From Pseudomonas guariconensis (GTDB lineage Bacteria > Pseudomonadota > Gammaproteobacteria > Pseudomonadales > Pseudomonadaceae), in contig NZ_FMYX01000008.1 of the NCBI RefSeq assembly GCF_900102675.1, forward strand, positions 1 through 64,000: a stretch of 64,000 bases of DNA, in the 5' to 3' direction. Below, in pieces: positions 36,305-44,537 of this stretch. The notes under the pieces are model-generated. The model ran no database searches and had not been told where the DNA came from. It saw only the letters and a program-made list of their open reading frames with translations. The position numbers and the translations under genes were made by a program. Each line of letters begins with the position of its first letter. Position 1 is the stretch's first letter.

Positions 36305-37261
36305 ATGTTCGACCTGCCCGCCCTGCGTGAAGCCGCCGACTTCGTCCACCAGCACGTTCCCGCCACACCGCAGCATGCCTGGCCGCTTTTGGCCGACCGT
36401 TTGGGTTGCAAGGTCTGGGTCAAGCACGAAAACCATGCACCGACCGGTGCCTTCAAGGTTCGTGGCGGGCTGGTCTATGTGCGGTCGCTGTTGGCCAATG
36501 GCAAACCACCGCGAGGGCTGGTCACCGCCACCCGTGGTAACCATGGCCAGAGCATGGCGCTGGCGGCGCGTCAGGCTGGGGTGCCGCTGGTGATCGTAGT
36601 GCCGGAAGGCAACTCGCGAGAAAAGAACGCCGCCATGCGTGCCTTGGGCGCCGAATTGGTGGAACACGGGGTCGATTTCGATGTGGCCCGCGAAGAAGCC
36701 GCCAGGCTTGCCGAGTCGCTGGGTTACGCCATGGTGCCTTCATTCCATCCGGAGCTGGTGCGCGGCGTGGCCACCTATGCGCTGGAACTGTTCGATGCGG
36801 TGGCAGACCTGGATTGCGTCTACGTGCCGATCGGCATGGGTTCGGGTATTTGTGGTCTGATCCAGGCGCGCAACCTGCTGGGGTTGAAGACCCAGATCGT
36901 CGGCGTGGTCTCCAGTGCTGCCGATGCTTATGCCCAGAGCTTCGAGCAGGGACGCATCGTCACTACCGAGACCGCCGACACCTTCGCCGACGGCATGGCC
37001 TGCCGAGTTCCGCACCCTGATGCCTTCGCGCTGGTTCATGAACACGCCGCACGCATCGTGCGCGTCACCGACGATGAAGTCGCCCAGGCCATGCGCCTTT
37101 ACCACCAAGCCACCCACAACACCGCCGAAGGTGCCGGCGCAGCGGCCCTGGCGGCGTTGATGCAAGAGCGCGCGCGTCAGGCCGGCAAGCGTGTGGCGGT
37201 GGTGCTGAGCGGGGCGAACATCGATCGAGAGCGCTATGCGCGGGTGCTGCTCGGTGCTTGA
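36305..37261 (+). CDS. Threonine dehydratase-like PLP enzyme
   Basis: A 318-residue fold-type II PLP enzyme. The PLP lysine K51 is in PTGAFKVRGG; TRGNHGQSMALAARQ, GMGSGICGLIQA (phosphate cradle) and VVLSGANIDRERY complete the site. It has no C-terminal ACT-like domain, so it resembles the catabolic, feedback-insensitive threonine/serine dehydratases rather than biosynthetic IlvA. The substrate (threonine, serine or hydroxy-aspartate) is not settled. The next gene is a LysE-type exporter, possibly functionally linked. Confidence 0.86.
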   Translation: MFDLPALREAADFVHQHVPATPQHAWPLLADRLGCKVWVKHENHAPTGAFKVRGGLVYVRSLLANGKPPRGLVTATRGNHGQSMALAARQAGVPLVIVVPEGNSREKNAAMRALGAELVEHGVDFDVAREEAARLAESLGYAMVPSFHPELVRGVATYALELFDAVADLDCVYVPIGMGSGICGLIQARNLLGLKTQIVGVVSSAADAYAQSFEQGRIVTTETADTFADGMACRVPHPDAFALVHEHAARIVRVTDDEVAQAMRLYHQATHNTAEGAGAAALAALMQERARQAGKRVAVVLSGANIDRERYARVLLGA

Positions 37262-37344
37262 GGGTATTCAGGCGATGTTTCATGCGCGAAAGATCTGAAC
37301 AGGGCATCACGCGCTCAGGCACAATCGCCTTCCCTTGAACCTGC

Positions 37345-38004
37345 ATGACCGAGTCTCCCATGCCCTTTTCGAATGGATTCCTCCTCAGCTTGTCCCTGTG
37401 CCTGGACATCGGTGTCGCCAACATCGCCATGATCACCCTGGCCATGCAACGCGGTTTCATGCAAGGCGTGTGGCTGGGGCTGGGGACGTGCGTGGGTGAT
37501 CTGATCTATGCCGTTGCCGCGCTCGCGGGCATGACCGTGCTGCTGCAGTTCGAAGCGGGGCGCTGGACGTTGTGGCTGGGCGGCTCGGCCCTGCTGGTGT
37601 GGTTCGCGCTGAAGATGTTGCTGGCGGCCTGGCGCGGTGGGCATCTGGAGGCCAGTGGACAGGCAGTGGTGGAGCCGGCCTGGCGCGAATTCTTGCGGGG
37701 GATGTTCCTGGCCATGTCTTCGCCCAGTGCCATCCTCTGGTTCGCGGCAGTGGGCGGGGTGCTGATTTCCCGCTCCGGTGCCGGTGGGCCGCTGGAGGCC
37801 GGACTGTTCCTGGGCGGCTTCTTTGCGGCCGGGGTGGTGTGGTGCCTGGGCCTGTGTGCTATCGCCAGTCACGGCGGGCGTTTGCTGGGGGATCGTCTGC
37901 TGACGTGGTCGTACCTGCTGTCGGCGGCGATCTTCTGTTACTTTGCCGGATACGTGGTGCTTTCAGGGTACCGTGAATTCATCCTTGCGAGTCCTGCCAT
38001 GTGA
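37345..38004 (+). CDS. LysE/RhtB-family exporter
   Basis: A 219-residue membrane protein with about six helices. The family N-terminus (FLLSLSLCLDIGVANIAMI, where the usual xGPN is VAN), VGDLIYAVAALAG and the mid-protein FLRGMFLAMSSPSAILWFAA fit LysE-type amino-acid exporters. Substrate unknown. ATG 37360 (MPFSNGFLL) is an alternative with GAG before it and may be the true start. It lies 83 bases after the threonine-dehydratase-like gene. Confidence 0.85.
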   Translation: MTESPMPFSNGFLLSLSLCLDIGVANIAMITLAMQRGFMQGVWLGLGTCVGDLIYAVAALAGMTVLLQFEAGRWTLWLGGSALLVWFALKMLLAAWRGGHLEASGQAVVEPAWREFLRGMFLAMSSPSAILWFAAVGGVLISRSGAGGPLEAGLFLGGFFAAGVVWCLGLCAIASHGGRLLGDRLLTWSYLLSAAIFCYFAGYVVLSGYREFILASPAM

Positions 38005-38045
38005 TTTTTCGGGGCTGTGATTTGTCCGTGAGCAACGATTTGGCA

Positions 38046-38070
38046 TTCGCGGGTAAACCCGCTCCTACAC
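38046..38070. repeat. Single REP unit
   Basis: TTCGCGGGTAAACCCGCTCC, one classic copy after the LysE-type gene. Confidence 0.8.
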
Positions 38071-38123
38071 GTCAAAGCTGAAAAGTCGCAGTGTTTGCTG
38101 CTTTGATTTTTTTTCGCCTGCCT

Positions 38124-38150
38124 TGTCGATTTCCCCAATCACCATTCGAC
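38124..38150 (+). promoter_or_regulatory. Predicted ECF42-type promoter of the sigma-factor operon
   Basis: TGTCGA (38124-38129), a 17-base spacer and CGAC (38147-38150) match the ECF42 promoter form I recall from the literature (TGTCGA in the -35 and CGA/TC in the -10 region). It lies 63 bases before the first gene of the operon that ends with an ECF42-type sigma factor, so autoregulation is expected. Confidence 0.65.
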
Positions 38151-38160
38151 CAGTCATGAA

Positions 38161-38181
38161 GGCGCCGAAACTTGAGGCGCC
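38161..38181 (+). promoter_or_regulatory. Hairpin in the ECF42-operon leader
   Basis: GGCGCC-GAAACTTGA-GGCGCC. The outer sequences TCATGA (38154-38159) and TCATGA (38188-38193) could extend the fold. It would lie at the 5' end of a transcript from the predicted promoter. Confidence 0.4.
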
Positions 38182-38212
38182 AACCGCTCATGACCGATTG
38201 GAGGAAACACCG

Positions 38213-38635
38213 ATGAACACCGCCGAAACCCAACTCAACCAATTGATCGACCGCTGGATGCAGGCCGTGCGCGACCGCGACCTGGACGCCATCTGCGCGC
38301 CGTACGCTGACGACATCGTCGCCTTCGATGCCATCAACGCATTGCAATTCAAGGGTAAGGCCGCCTACCGGGCGCACTGGGAAATGTGCATGAGCTTCTG
38401 CACCGGGCCCATGGTGTTCGAACTGGCGCAACTGACCGTGCATGCCGACGGTGACCTGGGCTTTGCCCATTGGCTCAATCGCTGCGGCCCTTCGGACGAC
38501 GAGAGCCAATGCGGCTTCATGCGGGCCACCGTAGGCTATCGTCGTAGTGGCGGGCAATGGCAGGTCATTCACGAGCACTGGTCGGCACCGTTCGACATGC
38601 AAACCCAGAAAGCCCTGTTCAACCTCAAGCCTTAA
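38213..38635 (+). CDS. SnoaL-like / NTF2-fold protein of the ECF42 operon
   Basis: A 140-residue protein with the NTF2-like cone fold: helix LNQLIDRWMQAVRDRDLDAI, then YADDIVAFDAINALQFKGKA, and the final strand WQVIHEHWSAPFD. The group includes small enzymes and ligand-binding proteins of unknown role. TTGGAGGAAACACCG gives ATG 38213 a strong ribosome site. It is the first gene behind the predicted ECF42 promoter and is followed 52 bases later by the DGPF protein. Confidence 0.83.
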   Translation: MNTAETQLNQLIDRWMQAVRDRDLDAICAPYADDIVAFDAINALQFKGKAAYRAHWEMCMSFCTGPMVFELAQLTVHADGDLGFAHWLNRCGPSDDESQCGFMRATVGYRRSGGQWQVIHEHWSAPFDMQTQKALFNLKP

Positions 38636-38687
38636 CGACCCTGCCGCTCATCGGCAAACGCACCTTTGCGCAGCATTGGAGACGACC

Positions 38688-39032
38688 ATGAAATACCTGT
38701 GCCTGGTCTATTGTGACGAAGGGCTGCTGCACAGCCTGCCCGACAGCCCTGAAGATGCCGAATGCATGGCCTACGCTGAGTCGTTGCAGGGGGCCGGGCG
38801 AATGCTTGCGGCCGAGGCGCTCAAACCTGTGCAGACCGCCACCACAGTGCGTGTGCGGGGTGGGCGCATGAGCCTGACCGACGGTCCGTTTGCCGAGACC
38901 AAGGAGCAATTGGCGGGTTTCTACCTGGTCGATGCGCGCGACCTGAACGAGGCACTGAACATCGCCAAAGGCATTCCGGCGGCGCGAGTCGGTAGCGTCG
39001 AGGTACGGCCTGTACGTGAGTTGCAACCCTGA
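38688..39032 (+). CDS. YciI/DGPF-domain protein
   Basis: A 114-residue protein with a ferredoxin-like fold of the YCII family. The diagnostic DGPF is at 65-68 (SLTDGPFAETKEQLAGFYLV). Such proteins are the standard companions of ECF42 sigma factors and are thought to be involved in their function, but no mechanism is established. ATG 38688 follows TTGGAG. Confidence 0.88.
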   Translation: MKYLCLVYCDEGLLHSLPDSPEDAECMAYAESLQGAGRMLAAEALKPVQTATTVRVRGGRMSLTDGPFAETKEQLAGFYLVDARDLNEALNIAKGIPAARVGSVEVRPVRELQP

Positions 39033-39050
39033 CGACGGAGAACGACCAGC

Positions 39051-39542
39051 ATGAGCCTTGCACAGCCCGGCCCGCAACAGTCGCCACACGAGTTGTCCAT
39101 CACACGCTTGATCGATGCTCCTGCGGCCAAGGTGTTTCGCGCCTGGACCGAGCCACAGTGGCTGACACAGTGGTGGGGCCCCCATGGCATGACCACCCCC
39201 GAGTGCGAGTTGCAACTCTGGGTGGGCGGGCTGTTCCGGACCTTGATGCGAGCGCCCGATGGCGCCGAGTATCCCAACCAGGGGGTGTTCCTGGAGATTG
39301 TCGCGCCGCGGCGGTTGGTGTTTACCGATGCCTTCGGGCCGGGCTGGGCACCTTCGGACAAAGCGTTCATGACGGCCGTGATCACCTTCGACGAGGAACA
39401 GGGCAAGACCCGCTACACCGCACGCGCCTTGCACTGGAACGCCGCCGACTGCCGTGCTCATGAGGAGATGGGTTTTTACCAGGGCTGGGGTGAAAGCCTG
39501 GATCGGCTGGTCGAGGTGGTGACCCAGCGGATGCCGGACTGA
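39051..39542 (+). CDS. SRPBCC/AHSA1-like protein
   Basis: A 163-residue START-like helix-grip protein: SITRLIDAPAAKVFRAWTEP, LTQWWGPHGM, then GKTRYTARALHWNAADCRAH and a C-terminal helix GWGESLDRLVEVVTQR. The AHSA1-like group often accompanies sigma factors or ArsR regulators. Its stop and the sigma-factor ATG overlap (TGATG), so the two are translationally coupled. Confidence 0.87.
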   Translation: MSLAQPGPQQSPHELSITRLIDAPAAKVFRAWTEPQWLTQWWGPHGMTTPECELQLWVGGLFRTLMRAPDGAEYPNQGVFLEIVAPRRLVFTDAFGPGWAPSDKAFMTAVITFDEEQGKTRYTARALHWNAADCRAHEEMGFYQGWGESLDRLVEVVTQRMPD

Positions 39543-40783
39543 TGCTCGAGGCTCAACAGGTGCGGCGGGAGGTCGAGGCGGTCTATCGGCAGGACTCCCG
39601 GCGTATCCTGGCGACGCTGATCCGCCTGCTGGGCGACTTCGATCTCGCCGAAGAGGCCCTGCACGACGCCTTTTTCATTGCGGTCGAGCGTTGGCAACGC
39701 GATGGCATCCCAGACAACCCGCGTGCCTGGCTGGTGTCTGCGGGCCGCTTCAAGGCCATCGACGCCTTGCGCAGGCGCGCCCGCTTCGACCGATCCCAGG
39801 CGGATCTGGTCATGTTGCTCGAGGACCAACGGCAGGGTCCCGGCGAGGAGGAGGACTTGGTGGAGGATCGCCTGCGGCTGATCTTCACCTGTTGCCACCC
39901 GGCGCTTTCAGTCGATGCCCAGGTGCCGCTCACCCTGCGTGAAGTCTGCGACCTGACCACCGAGCAGATCGCCCGAGCCTTCCTGCAGAGCCCGGCGACC
40001 ATTGCCCAGCGCATCGTGCGTGCCAAGGCCAAGATCCGCGATGCGCGCATTCCCTATCAAGTACCGGCGCTGGCCGAACTGCCAGAGCGCCTGGAAAGTG
40101 TGCTGCGAGTGGTCTACCTGGTCTTCAACGAAGGTTATTCGGCCTCCACGGGTGATGACCTGATACAGCGTGAGCTGTGTGACGAAGCGATCCGGCTCGG
40201 ACGGTTGCTTGCCCAGTTGTTGCCGGATGCCGAGGTGCTTGGGCTGTTGGCGTTGATGCTGCTGCAGGCCTCGCGATTGCAAGCGCGCAGCGATGCGGCG
40301 GGGGAGTTGGTGGTTCTGGACCGACAAGACCGCAGCCTGTGGGATCGTGCCCAGATCGCCGAAGGTTGCCAATTGGTGCAACAAGCACTGCGCAGCCGGC
40401 AGTTCGGTGCCTATAGCGTGCAGGCGGCCATTGCCGCGGTGCATGCCGAGGCTTCCAGTCCCGAGCAGACCGACTGGCAGGAAATCGTAGGGTTGTACGA
40501 TGTGTTGCAACGGCACTGGCCGTCACCGGTGGTCGAGCTTAACCGGGCGGCGGCATTGGCCAGGCGTGACGGGCCAAGGGCGGGGCTTGTGGCGATCGAG
40601 GCGATTCTGCAGCGTGGCGAGTTGCGCGACTATCATCTGGCCCATGCTGCCCGGGCGGAGTTGCACCGTCAGTTGGGTCAGGACGAGCAGGCCCGCACAG
40701 CCTGGCAGCAGGCGCTGGCGCTTACCCGGCAGGGGCCGGAGAGGCGGCACATCGAGCGGTGTCTGCGGGAGCTGGAACGCTAG
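39542..40783 (+). CDS. ECF42-type RNA polymerase sigma factor (ECF-10-like)
   Basis: A 413-residue ECF sigma factor with region 2 near 10-80 (LIRLLGDFDLAEEALHDAFF, WQRDGIPDNPRAWL), region 4 near 110-165 (LTLREVCDLTTEQIARAF, TIAQRIVRAKAKIRDA) and a helical C-terminal extension of about 230 residues with FNEGYSAS, as in ECF42. That group needs no classical anti-sigma factor. P. putida ECF-10 (PP4553), which I believe is the counterpart, has been linked to antibiotic tolerance and biofilm formation. The gene is the last of the SnoaL-DGPF-SRPBCC-sigma operon. Confidence 0.9.
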   Translation: MLEAQQVRREVEAVYRQDSRRILATLIRLLGDFDLAEEALHDAFFIAVERWQRDGIPDNPRAWLVSAGRFKAIDALRRRARFDRSQADLVMLLEDQRQGPGEEEDLVEDRLRLIFTCCHPALSVDAQVPLTLREVCDLTTEQIARAFLQSPATIAQRIVRAKAKIRDARIPYQVPALAELPERLESVLRVVYLVFNEGYSASTGDDLIQRELCDEAIRLGRLLAQLLPDAEVLGLLALMLLQASRLQARSDAAGELVVLDRQDRSLWDRAQIAEGCQLVQQALRSRQFGAYSVQAAIAAVHAEASSPEQTDWQEIVGLYDVLQRHWPSPVVELNRAAALARRDGPRAGLVAIEAILQRGELRDYHLAHAARAELHRQLGQDEQARTAWQQALALTRQGPERRHIERCLRELER

Positions 40784-40800
40784 GCGGCGCGAGTGAATCT

Positions 40801-40870
40801 TTCGCAGGTGAACCCGCGCCCACGGTTTTCAGGGCAGCGCTGGCCTGGTAGGAGCGGGTTCACCCGTGAA
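40801..40870. repeat. REP pair
   Basis: TTCGCAGGTGAACCCGCGCC faces GGAGCGGGTTCACCCGTGAA between the convergent sigma-factor and phaJ genes. Confidence 0.82.
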
Positions 40871-40892
40871 GGCGTACTGTCGACGGGCTCGA

Positions 40893-41363
40893 TCAGCTGG
40901 CAACGAAGTTCGGTGGGCTGACCAATTCGACGGTCTGCTGTTTGCGCGGAGCCAGGATCTCGGCGACGCCTTCGACCACCAACTCGTCGTTCTGGTTGTA
41001 CACATTCGTTGCGATGCGCACCTTGAACTTGGGCAGCTTCTCGAGAATCTCCAGGCGCACGGTCAGGGTGTCGCCGATCTTGACCGGCTTCTGGAAGCTC
41101 ATCTGCTGACCCAGGTAGATGGTGCCTGGGCCTGGCAGGGTGCAGGCAACCGCGGCACTGATCAGTGCACCGCTGAACATGCCATGGGCGATACGCTCGC
41201 GGAACATGCTCTTGGCGGCGAATTCGGCATCCAGGTGTACCGGGTTGTGGTCACCGGACATCGCAGCGAACAGCTGGATGTCGCGCTCTTCCACGGACTT
41301 TTCATAGCTGGCTTTCTGCCCGACTTCGAGGGCTTCGTAGGGCGTGTTGGTGACCTGGGACAT
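40893..41363 (-). CDS. phaJ: (R)-specific enoyl-CoA hydratase
   Basis: A 156-residue MaoC-type hot-dog protein with the R-hydratase motif FAAMSGDHNPVHLDAEFA (active-site D38 and H43). PhaJ turns trans-2-enoyl-CoA from beta-oxidation into (R)-3-hydroxyacyl-CoA, the monomer for PHA synthase. Length and sequence resemble PhaJ1 of P. aeruginosa. It follows the lipase-like gene by 36 bases on the same strand, and both are divergent from fadD2-fadD1, so the cluster links lipid release, activation and PHA supply. Confidence 0.88.
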   Translation of the reverse strand: MSQVTNTPYEALEVGQKASYEKSVEERDIQLFAAMSGDHNPVHLDAEFAAKSMFRERIAHGMFSGALISAAVACTLPGPGTIYLGQQMSFQKPVKIGDTLTVRLEILEKLPKFKVRIATNVYNQNDELVVEGVAEILAPRKQQTVELVSPPNFVAS

Positions 41364-41399
41364 CTGGGCTTCCTTAAGGGGCGGACGAGCAAGTGTACA

Positions 41400-42344
41400 T
41401 CATTCACTGCGGGCAGGGCGGCCAAGGGCCAGCGCCTGCTCCAGCCAGCCGAGGATGTCGGCGGTGACCTCGTCGCGATTGGTTTCGTTGAGCACTTCGT
41501 GTCGCGCTGCAGGGTACAGGCGCAGCTGCACATGGCGGTTGCCGGTCGCGCGCAGGGCGTCGGCCAGATGCTTCAGACGCTTGCCGTCGCTGACCGGATC
41601 ACATTCGCCGCCCAGGACTAGGATCGGCAGGTTCGGGTCGATCTGCGCGAGGTTCTTCGGCTGGCTGATCTGCGCCAGGCCCTGGAGCAGGTCGATCCAC
41701 AGCTGGTTGCAACAGCGAAAACCGCACAGGGGGTCGGCGATGTACTTGTCGACCTCCTCGGCATCGCGGCTGAGCCAGTCGAAGGCCGTGCGGTTGGGCT
41801 TGAACGCTTTGTTGAACGAACCAAAGGACAGCCATTCGATCAGTGCACTCTTGCCCAGATAGCCCTGGCGCCAGGCCTCCAGGCGTGCAATCAGCGCGGC
41901 GGTGCGGTAGAGCAGCGGCGGCTGGAAGTTCGAGCCGCTGAGCACGGCACCCTGGAGGCTGGCGCTGTGGTGCATGAGGTAGGCCTGGGCGATGTAGCTG
42001 CCCATACTGTGGCCGAACAGAAACAGCGGTGTGCCGGGAAACTGCTGGCCGATGTGCTGGGCCACCAACCCAAGGTCGTTGACCACGGTGTTCCAGCCAT
42101 GATGGCGGGCGAATAGGCCGAGATTGCCGAGTTCCGCGGTGCGGCCATGGCCGCGTAGATCGGGGGCGAACAGGGCGAAACCTGCATCGGCCAGGGCATG
42201 CCCCAGGCGCTGGTAGCGACCGGCGTGCTCGGCCATGCCGTGGGCCAGCAGCACCACGGCCTTGACCGGTGTTGTCGGCAACCACTGATGGACATACAAG
42301 CTGCAATGCTCGCTGGCGGGCAGCCAGAAGGCGTCATGGGGCAT
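41400..42344 (-). CDS. Alpha/beta hydrolase, monoacylglycerol-lipase-like
   Basis: A 314-residue serine hydrolase of the MGL/lysophospholipase type: oxyanion region LLAHGMAEHAGRY (33-45), nucleophile S113 in FGHSMGSYIA, Asp in LGGECDPVSDG and His in YPAARHEVLNE. No signal peptide, so it is cytoplasmic. ATG 42344 follows AAGGA; upstream in-frame ATGs at 42362 and 42410 lack a site. It probably frees fatty acids that FadD and PhaJ next to it use (inference from context). Confidence 0.86.
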   Translation of the reverse strand: MPHDAFWLPASEHCSLYVHQWLPTTPVKAVVLLAHGMAEHAGRYQRLGHALADAGFALFAPDLRGHGRTAELGNLGLFARHHGWNTVVNDLGLVAQHIGQQFPGTPLFLFGHSMGSYIAQAYLMHHSASLQGAVLSGSNFQPPLLYRTAALIARLEAWRQGYLGKSALIEWLSFGSFNKAFKPNRTAFDWLSRDAEEVDKYIADPLCGFRCCNQLWIDLLQGLAQISQPKNLAQIDPNLPILVLGGECDPVSDGKRLKHLADALRATGNRHVQLRLYPAARHEVLNETNRDEVTADILGWLEQALALGRPARSE

Positions 42345-42544
42345 GGCGAGTCCTTGGCTCATGGGTTGCAGACAGTGTATGCCCAATGGGCCTGATTGTA
42401 GGAAGGGCACAAATAAGATTCACAATGTTAATGGCGGCACTTGGCGTATATGCCGTCTCCTGCTTACCTGCTAACGTCGATTCAACGCCTTCTTGCCCCT
42501 TCGTGAGCTTGGGCAGGCAGGTCAGGGACAGCGCATGGCAGAGG

Positions 42545-42552
42545 AACAACAA
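42545..42552 (+). promoter_or_regulatory. Crc/Hfq catabolite-activity motif at the fadD2 ribosome site
   Basis: AACAACAA matches AANAANAA exactly and lies between the GAGGA site and ATG 42557. In Pseudomonas, Hfq with Crc binds such A-rich sites at translation starts and represses catabolic genes. Confidence 0.6.
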
Positions 42553-42556
42553 TAAG

Positions 42557-44245
42557 ATGCAAGCCGACTTCTGGAACGACAAACGCCCGGCGGGCGTGCC
42601 CTCCACCCTCGAGATCACTGCTTATCGATCGGTCGTCGACGTGTTCGAGCGCTCCTGCAAGCGCTTTGCGGACCGTCCGGCCTTCAGTAACCTGGGCGTG
42701 ACCCTCAGCTACAGCGACCTCGAGCGTTATAGCGCTGCCTTCACCGCCTGGTTGCAGCAGCACACCGACCTCGTTCCGGGCGATCGCATCGCGGTGCAGA
42801 TGCCCAATGTCCTGCAATACCCCATTGCCGTGTTCGGCGCGATGCGCGCCGGGCTGATCGTGGTGAACACCAACCCGCTCTACACCGAGCGAGAAATGCG
42901 CCATCAGTTCAAGGATTCCGGTGCCCGTGCCCTGGTCTACCTGAACATGTTCGGCAAGCGGGTCCAAGAGGTATTGGGCGACACCGATATCGAGTACCTG
43001 ATCGAGGCGAAGATGGGCGATCTGCTGCCGTTCGCCAAGGGCTGGCTGGTCAATACCGTGGTCGACAAGGTCAAGAAGATGGTGCCGGCCTACCGGCTGC
43101 CCCAGGCCATATCGTTCAAGCAGGTGCTGCGCCAGGGCCGGTCGGGGGTGCCCAAGCCGGTGCCCCTGAGCCTCGATGATGTCGCGGTGCTGCAGTACAC
43201 CGGTGGCACCACGGGGCTGGCCAAGGGGGCCATGCTCACTCATGGGAACCTGGTGGCCAACATGTTGCAAGTGCTGGCCTGTTTCTCCCAGCACGGCCCG
43301 GATGGGCAGAAGCTGATCAAGGATGGCCAGGAGGTGATGATCGCACCGCTGCCGCTGTACCACATCTATGCCTTCACCGCGAACTGCATGTGCATGATGG
43401 TCACCGGCAACCATAACGTGTTGATCACCAATCCCCGTGATATTCCCGGCTTCATCAAGGAGCTGGGCAAGTGGCGTTTCACTGCCTTGCTTGGCTTGAA
43501 CACCTTGTTCGTCGCCTTGATGGATCACCCTGGCTTCAAGTCCCTGGACTTTTCCTCGCTCAAGGTCACCAACTCCGGAGGCACGGCTTTGGTCAAGGCC
43601 ACGGCCGAACGCTGGGAGAGCCTGACGGGCTGTCGCATCGTCGAGGGCTACGGCCTGACCGAGACCTCTCCGGTCGCCAGCACCAATCCTTACGGCGCGC
43701 TGGCGCGTCTGGGGACGGTAGGTATTCCTGTGCCTGGCACAGCATTCAAGGTCATCGATGACGAGGGCAACGAGCTGCCTCTGGGCGAACGGGGCGAGTT
43801 GTGCATCAAAGGCCCGCAGGTCATGAAAGGCTACTGGCGCCAACCTGAGGCCACCGCACAGACGCTGGATGCCGACGGCTGGCTCAAGACTGGCGATATC
43901 GCCGTGATCGACCCGGACGGTTTCACCCGGATCGTCGATCGCAAGAAGGACATGATCATCGTCTCGGGTTTCAACGTGTACCCCAACGAGATCGAGGAAG
44001 TGGTCATGGGCCATCCCAAGGTTGCCAACTGCGCGGCCATCGGTGTGCCCGACGATCGCTCCGGCGAGGCGGTCAAGCTATTCGTGGTGCCGCGAGAAGC
44101 AGGCTTGAGCGTCGACGAGCTCAAGGCGTACTGCAAAGCCAACTTCACCGGTTACAAAGTGCCCAAATACATCGTATTGCGTGACTCGCTGCCCATGACC
44201 CCGGTGGGCAAGATTCTGCGTCGCGAGCTGCGGGATATCGCCTGA
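42557..44245 (+). CDS. fadD2: Long-chain acyl-CoA synthetase FadD2
   Basis: A 562-residue AMP-forming ligase that activates fatty acids for beta-oxidation. The P-loop YTGGTTGLAKGAMLTH is near 214, GYGLTETSPVAS (A5) near 365, IVDRKKDMIIVSGFNVYPNE (A8) near 460, and the catalytic lysine is in PVGKILRRELR at the end. ATG 42557 has the family N-terminus (MQADFWNDKRPAG); GAGGA lies 12 bases before. It is 292 bases upstream of its paralogue fadD1 but a strong terminator stands between. P. aeruginosa has the same pair in the same order. Confidence 0.93.
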   Translation: MQADFWNDKRPAGVPSTLEITAYRSVVDVFERSCKRFADRPAFSNLGVTLSYSDLERYSAAFTAWLQQHTDLVPGDRIAVQMPNVLQYPIAVFGAMRAGLIVVNTNPLYTEREMRHQFKDSGARALVYLNMFGKRVQEVLGDTDIEYLIEAKMGDLLPFAKGWLVNTVVDKVKKMVPAYRLPQAISFKQVLRQGRSGVPKPVPLSLDDVAVLQYTGGTTGLAKGAMLTHGNLVANMLQVLACFSQHGPDGQKLIKDGQEVMIAPLPLYHIYAFTANCMCMMVTGNHNVLITNPRDIPGFIKELGKWRFTALLGLNTLFVALMDHPGFKSLDFSSLKVTNSGGTALVKATAERWESLTGCRIVEGYGLTETSPVASTNPYGALARLGTVGIPVPGTAFKVIDDEGNELPLGERGELCIKGPQVMKGYWRQPEATAQTLDADGWLKTGDIAVIDPDGFTRIVDRKKDMIIVSGFNVYPNEIEEVVMGHPKVANCAAIGVPDDRSGEAVKLFVVPREAGLSVDELKAYCKANFTGYKVPKYIVLRDSLPMTPVGKILRRELRDIA

Positions 44246-44267
44246 TTTTCACGCAGGTTTCTTCGAG

Positions 44268-44310
44268 CGGCAGAATAGGGTGGTTGTAAACCGCTCTATC
44301 CTGCCGTTTT
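44268..44310 (+). terminator. Strong intrinsic terminator between fadD2 and fadD1
   Basis: A stem of about 18 pairs from CGGCAG (44268) to CTGCCG (44306), interior GGTGGTT-GTA-AACCGCT, followed by TTTT. It should uncouple fadD1 from fadD2 transcription. Confidence 0.85.
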
Positions 44311-44344
44311 CGGCTTGAATTGCGACGTTTTGGATAAATACTCT

Positions 44345-44378
44345 AAAAATGACCGATACATTTCTTTGAGTCATTTTT
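44345..44378. promoter_or_regulatory. Inverted repeat upstream of fadD1
   Basis: AAAAATGAC (44345-44353) and GTCATTTTT (44370-44378), a perfect 9+9 repeat. The adjoining TGACCGAT (44350-44357) recurs as a direct repeat at 44380-44387, exactly 30 bases on. It looks like a regulator-binding region about 160-190 bases before fadD1. Confidence 0.5.
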
Positions 44379-44482
44379 GTGACCGATTGGGCCGATTTGG
44401 GCTCTAGTCGACCCCTGGCAAAGCTGTTACTCTCGGCGCGCTTCCAGATGATCCGGTTTGCAATGAGCCGTCATCCCATATC

Positions 44483-44490
44483 AATAATAA
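44483..44490 (+). promoter_or_regulatory. AANAANAA motif in the fadD1 leader
   Basis: AATAATAA fits the Crc/Hfq motif but lies 47 bases before the fadD1 start, farther than the usual position. Confidence 0.35.
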
Positions 44491-44537
44491 ACGCGTAATG
44501 CGTGACGAATTCGCTGTTGCTGAAGGAGCGGGCTTCC

